Made by a program: the position numbers and the translations under genes. From Verticillium longisporum (Eukaryota > Ascomycota > Sordariomycetes > Glomerellales > Plectosphaerellaceae): DNA of 64,000 nt. Positions 56,901-64,000 of this stretch are shown here, piece after piece; within the stretch, counting starts at the first letter, position 1; every line of letters begins with the position of its first letter. The notes below the pieces were generated by a model that did not search any database, had not been told where the DNA came from, and worked only from the letters and a program-made list of their open reading frames with translations. The stretch spans positions 4,960,001-5,024,000 of the forward strand of contig JAETXT010000002.1 of the NCBI GenBank assembly GCA_019188255.1. The letters are read 5' to 3'.

Positions 56901-58816
56901 ATCGACCAGGTCTCTCAGGAGTGTATCCGGCTATTTACGGAAGACTATCAGCTGGATGAGGAATGGCTTGTCTGAGTCGCTCACGCAGTTTGGTGTCGCA
57001 TGTGACGATGATGATGGGGGCAGGTTCTATCTCGTCACGGAGATGATATGATGATTATTGGACGGGTATTGAGATGCAATGGGAATAGTGGGCTTGGAGG
57101 CGCATCTCCGGCGCGGGGGAAAGCTTTCTAGAAGCGTTGTCGTTTCCCGCCAGGGATCTGGAGATGCAGTCATCTTACAACTTTCGTAACACGCGAGATT
57201 GCTGTCTGGTGCCAACCCGACTGGAAGATGGAGCAGACATGATGTGTCTGAACCTCGAAGGGAAGTTCCAGAAGTATTGGAAGCGGTCACTGGCAAGCCC
57301 TGCTGCTTCAATGTACAACGCGACGACATGTCGACAACGGTATCGTGTCAGCGTTTGCAAGGGAGACGGGATATTTCTTTTCGATAGATCGCGTAAGGCG
57401 GGGCTCCCTCATTTGAGCCTCGTATTCCCCTGCTATCTTGACGAGGCCAGTCGACAGCGAGTGCTGTAGCAGTAGAAAGAACTCACGAAAGCGTTGACTC
57501 GCACCTGAACGGCATCATCCGGCATTCCCAGGGTATTGAGATTGAGATGCCATGCCCAGGAAAGTTTTATCACCAGCAAAGTTGTAAGTGCCGTGGTGTT
57601 GAAGGTCATGATACCGGTTCATTGCCACATCTCTGAGTCAGTCCGGCGACCGCGATTCAGAAAATTTACATGTGAACGCGAGGCCGGCTTAGGTGGCACT
57701 ATTGCTCAGGCTACGATGCCTGGCTTGACTTTGACGACGGATGGGAGGTGTTATGTGCTGTGAGCACCATTTCCTTGGTGAAGCTGGGCTTTTTGGAGTT
57801 GCGGGAACAGCGGCTCGCAAGCAGGTGGCAACATTGAAATAATTCTGCGTAACCTCTCCCACCGAGAATGCACTTAAAGAGACCAATAATGGTATTGGTC
57901 ATCGAATCAGTTGTTATGATGGACCTTTGAAGCATGGTCTGAGGCATCAAAGCAATTGGTCTCGTGTTTCTGTGACCATGCTAGATGCATGCGAAGTATC
58001 AAATGGCTCATCGTAATACTAGGGGTGACCAGGACCGTCTTTGGAGGGCCTGTGTGGTTCCATGATATATGCCTTTGCAGGCCGACCTGCAGACATGCTT
58101 TCCTCGATATATGGTATTTGGGTCTCCCTCGTTTTCCCACGGAGTCAGCCAGGTCAGCGCCATACGGGTGATGGTAGATCTTGTCTGCGTACAATCTCTC
58201 TCTAAATAAATGTCGCCTGATGAATGTACCATCATCGGGATCCTCTCAGAGAGCAGCATGGCGGTTCAGTTGAGCTGATGAATGAGTTTCAAGAATGATT
58301 ATGTCGATCTCTTTCCCTCTTTCGCACGCCGTTTCCTGGACTCATTTGCAAGAGCTTAGGATAAAGAAGATACAGTTGGCACATATCGCATCGCGTGGGT
58401 ACTGTTCGGCCGGTCTTTTCCGCTGCTGCTCCAGCTCTGCTAAATATTCCTCCGTTGAGATAAACGGGCTCTCATGCACCAGGGCCAGTGACAGAGACAG
58501 CCTGGAGATATGAGTGCTAGGATACTGACAGGTTCTTGGCAGCACCGATGACGCCATGCCGCGCGCATCTATCTTTCAGTATCAAGACTCCCAAGCCAAG
58601 CATATGTAGAGTTTCAGTCTGCGGCCTAACTATGACACCTGCGATATTCTCATCGCGGCAAAGGAACATCAGAGCACCGCGGCTATGGTGCACATAGATG
58701 AGCCACCTTGTATCGTAAGCACAAGGCCCGGTAGTCATTGCGCCGGGGCCTTCCTTAGCTTGTAATGTAATGCAATATAGGATCTTGATCCGACATCAAC
58801 GAGAAATCTACTTGCT

Positions 58817-60912
58817 TCAAGCGAGCCCCAGGTCCTTCTCAACCATGCCCTTGCAGATAGGGTGGTAGAAGTCACGGTTCTTCTCGAACGTTTTCAATGC
58901 GAGATCACGGTCGACCTTGTTCAGTGCCCTATAAAGCGGCCGCACGTACTTCATCCTTCCCACGACGCCGAGCAGCTCGGTCACACCTTGATAGGCAGTG
59001 GTGTCCTTAGCCTGGAGCGCTATCTTGTAGTACGCGCTCTTGAGCTCGGCATTCTGCGATGAAGCAAGGGCATACGCCTTGCCCATGGCTTGGGACTTTT
59101 CGGGCGTCAATGGTCGATCGAACTTTTCCACCGCCTCCAGGAAGACCAGTTTCTGGTTACCGGTTAGGCCTTCGACATCCTTGGGGCTTGGCTCGAAGTC
59201 CTGTTCCTCGTTAGCGTCTGCCCTCACTGGCTTGCTTTGGGGGTATTTGTATTAGCATTTACCTCGCTCTTCCAGCTGTCGGCAAGTTTGTAGCAGACAT
59301 CCACACGAGATGTGTCGAATTCAGGCTTGGGAGGAAGACCAGGCTTGTAGAACCAAGCATCCCAGTCGATGGAGGCCACCTTGTTCTTGATAGACTCATC
59401 GCCCAAACCGTTAAAGAAGTCGAGGAAGGTGGCCTTAAACTCGAAGGAATCAAGTGACTTCCTGGCCCATTTGGTGAAGTAATGGGGAATGAATTTGTCA
59501 AAGCTCTCCCGACCAACGAGCTTCTCGAGGTAGTAAAGGAAGTGGAAGCCCTTCTCATAGGGGACAGTGCTGAAGGCGTCATCGGGATCAATGCCCTTTT
59601 GCTCAATCACCAGCTTGGTAAACTCATGGTCGTGCCCAAACAGATCAACAGCATCCTCAAGAGCCTTCCAGCCGATGATGGCGGAAAAGTCTCTCTCAGC
59701 GTCGCCGTGAATGGCCATGCCGATGCGTCTCTCGAGGTAGATGGTCCAGCCCTCGTTGAGCCAGAAGTGCTGCCAGTCAGAGCACGAAACGAGGTTACCG
59801 CTCCAGGAATGCGAGAGTTCTGGGAACGTCAGTACAGTTCCAACAAAGTGAGAGAAGGGCCAATGGCCATACCGTGAGCAATGACGTCCACATTCTGGCG
59901 GTCACCGCTGATCAGTGTCGGGGTGGCGTAAGTGAATACGGGGTTTTCCACTAAAAGTAGCTGCGTCAGTTGCTTGGATATCGAGGCAAGAGGACTGGGG
60001 GAGAGAGAAGGGGGTCAGCTTACTGCCACCATATGGGAATGAGCTGGGCAGGATGAGAACGTTGAACTCCTTCCACTCGTATGGCGACACGAGCTTCTCA
60101 ACAACTTCGATAAAGTGCTCTACGCCATCCAGCTCCCAACGGCACGCCTCGAGCTCCTCCGGTCCAGAGGCTACGACACTGCGGGGTCCGATGGAAGTTG
60201 TAGCAATGTCGCCAGAAGCGAGAGCGAAGAGATAGGAGGGCATGGGGACCGTCTGCTCGAAATGATAGATAGTCTCGTCTCCGTTCTTTTCCTCACCGCC
60301 CTCCACCTTGACGCCACTAGCAATGACGGCAAGAGATGACTGGATCTTGAATGTGTAGGTCGACTTGACGTCAGGAGTGTCCTGGCACGGGAAAAGGGAC
60401 CGCGCATGGATGGCCTGGCACTGCGTGAACATGTAGGGGTGCTTCTTGTTTGACGTCTGCGCAGGCGTCAGGAACTGGACAGCAGTGCACTTGCTCGTCG
60501 TCTCGAGGTCGATTTCCACCCTGACGACGTCACCCTTGGCGGCACCTTCGGGCACCGAAACGTGAAGAGGAGAGCCGAACGGCTCGGACCGATCCTTGAG
60601 ATGCCATTGAGGGGTCGCCTGGTTGACCTTGACACCAGAGACCTTGACAAAGCTTGAATCGAGAATGATTTCCTTGCTCAGTCTGTCTGTCAAGGACTCG
60701 AGCTCGAGGCAGACCTTGCCCTTGAGGATCTTCTCTTTGAAATCAATGGAGAGATTGGCAGTGGTGTGCTTGGTGATCCCCTCATTGTAGTTGGAGAGGG
60801 TAGCGGGATCGCGTTTGGCCATGGTGGCGTAGTTGTGGCTTCGGAAAGCTGGAAAGAGGGTTGCGGCGGTTCTGACAGCAGAGAAACCCTGTGAGATGAA
60901 AGGTCGCCACAT
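58817..60912 (-). CDS. Leukotriene A4 hydrolase-type M1 aminopeptidase
   Basis: Zinc metallopeptidase of family M1, with epoxide-hydrolase activity in the LTA4H subfamily; in fungi mainly an aminopeptidase. Exons 60024-60912, 59873-59950, 59263-59819, 58817-59200; introns of 73, 53 and 62 nt; 635 residues. Splicing rebuilds the exopeptidase motif GGMEN (residue 297 on) and the zinc site HELSHSW (322-328), with the third ligand Glu345 in LNEGW, giving HEXXH-X18-E. The C-terminal helical domain typical of LTA4H follows (DFEPSPKDVEGL...). The last intron has several possible acceptors; I chose the one after a GCTAAC branch. The first 30 residues are rich in Arg, Ser and Phe with no acids, and a second Met at 31 (60822) begins the usual conserved start (MAKRDPATLSNY), so two products are possible. 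Confidence 0.93.
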
Positions 60913-61763
60913 TGGCCGTGAGAAGATGGTGTTGAGGGGTAAGATAGGTCAAGTGTCGTTTTGTTTGTCCTGTTAGGGTAGGTACCTAAGGTGGATTGGA
61001 TGAAGGGCCTGGCTTGAGGCTCACGGCAGCAGCTATTGGCGCTCTCCCGCAGCAAGGTAGACGCTTGCCATCGGTCTACGGCAAGACGGCACCGAGGCCA
61101 GCAGGTAGGACCCCGTCGTGCCACAACACACAAAGTACCTACCTGAGCTACTACCTAGGTCGCTACCCACCAACCCACCCACAGCGGGCCGTCTCACATC
61201 ACCGTGATGAGTCAGCAGACGTCACCCCCGCTTGCCCGTCTCTCATTAGCCCAATCCCACAAAATTGGCACGTGAACTACCCCCAACTTTCCCCCAACTG
61301 GCTGCGCGCCCTATAGCTTGGAGGCAAGCCAATATCCCCCTGGCACGCGTTCAATCTCGATTGTTGACAAGTATTGTTGACTGCGGCGCCCACCAAACAA
61401 GACGAACAGCCTACCCAGGATCACGAGCAGACAAGCTCCGAGACAGCGGCAACATCTCCTACGCGCCACCAACGCCCTCCGACTCTGGCGACGGAATACT
61501 TATTCGCTTCTTCACTCCTGCGCAACTCGTAAGGAAACATTTGGCTTGTGCCCTGGGTTAGGGGTTCCCCAACAACCCGGAGACGCCTCGCCCCTCGCCG
61601 TTCGGTCCCCGCCGGAGAATGTCAGCACCAGGACGCTGAATGGTGCTCGAAATACGCTGAGGACCTTTCAAGACTTTCTCGGCAGTTCGTCCAGCAGCAA
61701 CGCGCCTATCGAACTCGGTGTGCGAGAGCGGGCCTGCCTGGTCCCGCAACTCCAATCGTCAAC
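60913..61763. promoter_or_regulatory. Divergent promoter region between the LTA4H-type and kinesin-3 genes
   Basis: 851 bp between two divergent start codons, so both promoters must lie here or overlap. Contains TACCTAGGT near 61152 and several TACCTA/AGGTAC repeats in 60970-61160. No core elements can be assigned with certainty. Confidence 0.5.
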
Positions 61764-64000
61764 ATGCCGCCAACCGGAGGTGGCAATATCAAGGTGGTGG
61801 TGAGAGTGCGGCCCTTCAACGGCAGAGGTGAGCACAGAACATCCGAGCTTCCGAGCGACGCCGCGAAAGCTCTTGCGAGTTGAGACGGCTAACGAGACCA
61901 GAGGTGGATCGCGGCTCGAAATGTATCGTCGAAATGAAAGACAACCAGACGGTGCTAAGCTCACCGCATACGTCTGGGAAAGATGCAGGACCAAAAGTCT
62001 TTGCGTTCGACAAGTCCTACTGGTCATTTGAGAAAAAAGACAAGCACTATGCGGGACAGGACAGCCTGTTCGACGACCTGGGCCAGCCGCTTCTGGACAA
62101 CGCGTTCCAAGGCTACAACAACTGTATCTTTGCGTACGGCCAGACGGGATCCGGAAAGTCTTATTCCATGATGGGCTATGGTAAAGAGATTGGTATCATC
62201 CCAAATATCTGCCAAGATATGTTCAGGAGGATATCGCAGCTACAGGAGGACAAGACGCTCAAGTGCACCGTCGAGGTGTCCTATCTCGAAATCTACAACG
62301 AAAGGGTCCGCGATCTGCTCAACCCAGCGAACAAAGGAAACCTCAAGGTCCGAGAACATCCGTCGACCGGACCCTACGTCGAAGATCTGGCCAAGCTTGT
62401 CGTGGGTAGCTTCCAGGAGATTGAACACCTCATGGACGAAGGAAACAAGGCGCGAACAGTCGCCGCGACGAACATGAACGAAACGTCTAGTCGAAGCCAC
62501 GCTGTTTTCACCCTGATGCTGACACAGAAAAAGTTGGACGTGGAAACCAAGATGGAGATGGAAAAAGTGGCCAAGATCAGTCTGGTGGATCTGGCTGGTT
62601 CCGAAAGAGCGACTTCAACGGGCGCAACGGGTGCGCGTCTCAAGGAGGGTGCCGAGATCAACAGGTCCCTCTCATCCCTGGGCCGTGTCATCTCTGCGCT
62701 GGCAGATCTCTCGACCGGAAAGAAGAAGAAGGGCACCGGCTCCTCAGTGCCGTACAGAGACAGTGTGTTGACCTGGCTGCTCAAAGACTCACTAGGTGGC
62801 AACAGTATGACGGCCATGATTGCTGCTATCAGTCCAGCAGACATCAATTACGACGAAACGCTCAGTACGCTACGTTATGCGGATTCCGCTAAGCGAATCA
62901 AGAACCATGCGGTGGTCAACGAGGACGCAAATGCAAGAATGATCCGGGAGCTCAAGGAGGAGCTCGCCCGCTGCAGGGTAAACTTGGAGGCGGAAGGAGC
63001 GGCGCAGCCGCCGTTGGCACATCGGTGACCGCAGAAGAAGTCTACCCCGAAGGCACACCCCTGGAGAAGCAATTTGTTTCGATCACGTCTAGTGACGGTG
63101 CGGTCAAGAAGGTGTCGAAAGCAGAGATTGCCGAGCAGCTGAATCAGAGCGAAAAATTATTGACAGACCTGAACCAGACCTGGGAGCAGAAGCTGGCCAA
63201 GACCGAAGAGGTTCACAAGGAGCGCGAGGCTGCCCTCGAGGAACTCGGTATCAGCATCGAAAAGGGGTTCATTGGTCTTTCCACGCCAAAGAAAATGCCC
63301 CATTTGGTGAACTTGTCCGATGATCCGCTTTTGGCCGAGTGTTTGGTGTACAACCTCAAACCCGGCAACACGACGGTTGGCAACATGGACACCAATGCGG
63401 ATAACCAAGCTAACATCCGACTCAATGGCACACGGATTCTTCATGACCACTGCGCGTTCGACAATGCCGCTGACGGGACTGTCACGGTGGTGCCCAGGGA
63501 AGGCGCTTCAGTCATGGTTAAGGGCGAGAGTATTGACGAGCCTAAGAAGCTTCATTCTGGCTACCGCGTGATCTTGGGCGATTTCCACATCTTCAGATTC
63601 AACAACCCGATGGAGACTAAGGCCGAGCGGGCCGATAAGAGCCTCTTACGCCAGTCTGTCGCGACCAGCACACTTCAAAACCTTGACCGAACTTCACCCA
63701 CGCCCACGGCGAGCCCTCGACCAGGTCACACCAGGAACATTAGTATGGCGGGTTCTGACTTTGGAGACAGTCGGCCGGAGTCTCCATTACCTTTCTCGCG
63801 CAATGGACGAGACTCTGATTGGAGTTTTGCCCGTAGAGAGGCAGCCGAGGCCATCTTGGGCACCAACCAAAACTTGACGACCTTGACTGACGAGGAGCTG
63901 AATACGCTCTTTGAGGATGTCCAGAAAGCCAGAGCTGAGCGCGTCAATGTGCGCGATGGAGACGAAGACTCGGAATCCGTCACATCGTATCCAATTCGGG
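61764..64000 (+). CDS. uncA: Kinesin-3 motor (UncA/KIF1 type), 5' part, one frame break
   Basis: Microtubule plus-end motor for endosome and vesicle transport in hyphae. Exon 1 is 61764-61827, followed by a 74-nt intron; exon 2 starts at 61902 and runs off the window at 64000 (about 720 residues visible). Motor domain: P-loop GQTGSGKS (about 101-108), switch [11 protein letters not shown], switch [10 protein letters not shown], and the Lys-rich loop GKKKKGTG typical of kinesin-3. Then comes a neck ([21 protein letters not shown]), a coiled coil ([20 protein letters not shown]), and an FHA domain (about 494-595: [19 protein letters not shown]...[13 protein letters not shown]). The frame breaks at 62976-62978: one more G in the GGG run would join [11 protein letters not shown] to the Gly-rich linker and the downstream frame, which stays open to the window end. 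The C-terminal PH domain expected in this family lies outside. Confidence 0.94.

Larger units (their letters stand above)
50004..58816. other. 8.8-kb gene-poor region
   Basis: No gene with a recognisable domain or splice pattern. The upstream flank of the Uds1-type gene occupies the left end. Then come a 9-bp tandem (51071-51106), a CA run (51419-51436), the second MITE copy (53738-53935) and more A+T-rich sequence to 58.8 kb. Overlapping minus-strand frames at 54664-55212 and 55010-55687 are the longest candidates but carry no motif I can name and would need a frame change to be joined; they may be relic sequence. Confidence 0.5.

Noticed and set aside
1..64000. CRISPR arrays, prophage, bacterial operon signals
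   Set aside because: No spaced direct repeats; spliced genes and fungal families show a eukaryotic nuclear genome.

Overview
The window comes from a filamentous ascomycete (Pezizomycotina), probably a Sordariomycete. The sequence is GC-rich. Genes carry short introns (about 50-120 nt, GTRNGN donors, YAG acceptors, TAAC/TGAC-like branch sites). The gene set fits this: Mdm10, Dbp5, Tfb5, BZZ1, GH72, CFEM, a kinesin-3 and an FG nucleoporin. The exact genus cannot be read from the sequence.

Layout: 0-5.6 kb holds a ZIP metal transporter (-), the ERMES beta-barrel mdm10 (-) and an unrecognised membrane/coiled-coil protein (-), with a 198-bp inverted-repeat element between the last two. 5.5-9.6 kb has no gene I can support. 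9.6-19.5 kb holds phosphocholine cytidylyltransferase (-), an FAD/NADPH monooxygenase-like gene (+) and a Nup2-type nucleoporin (+). 20-31.5 kb holds a one-TM PPxY protein (-), tfb5 (+), a dienoyl-CoA isomerase (-), a large MFS-type transporter (+) and a GH72 glucanosyltransferase (-). 33.5-43.6 kb holds bzz1 (-), dbp5 (+) and a CFEM-like membrane receptor (+). 47.7-50 kb holds a Uds1-type septation protein (-). 50-58.8 kb is gene-poor and holds a second copy of the 198-bp element. 58.8-64 kb holds an LTA4 hydrolase/aminopeptidase (-) and the 5' part of a kinesin-3 (+) that runs off the window.

The genes are mostly unlinked housekeeping functions: lipid and membrane supply (Pct1, Mdm10), nuclear transport and mRNA export (Nup2, Dbp5), transcription and repair (Tfb5), actin/endocytosis and polarity (BZZ1, Uds1-type protein, kinesin-3) and cell wall (GH72, CFEM). 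I see no secondary-metabolite cluster, CRISPR array, rRNA or confident tRNA.

Two things stand out. First, two 198-bp copies of a non-coding element with about 32-bp terminal inverted repeats lie 49 kb apart in opposite orientation and differ at one base; this looks like a recently active MITE. Second, five otherwise well-formed genes (pct1, nup2, the MFS gene, the Uds1-type gene, kinesin-3) need at least one single-base frame correction, often near short homopolymers, and the MFS gene also has an in-frame amber codon. This looks more like indel error in the assembly than decay of conserved genes, and it affects any automatic gene model here.
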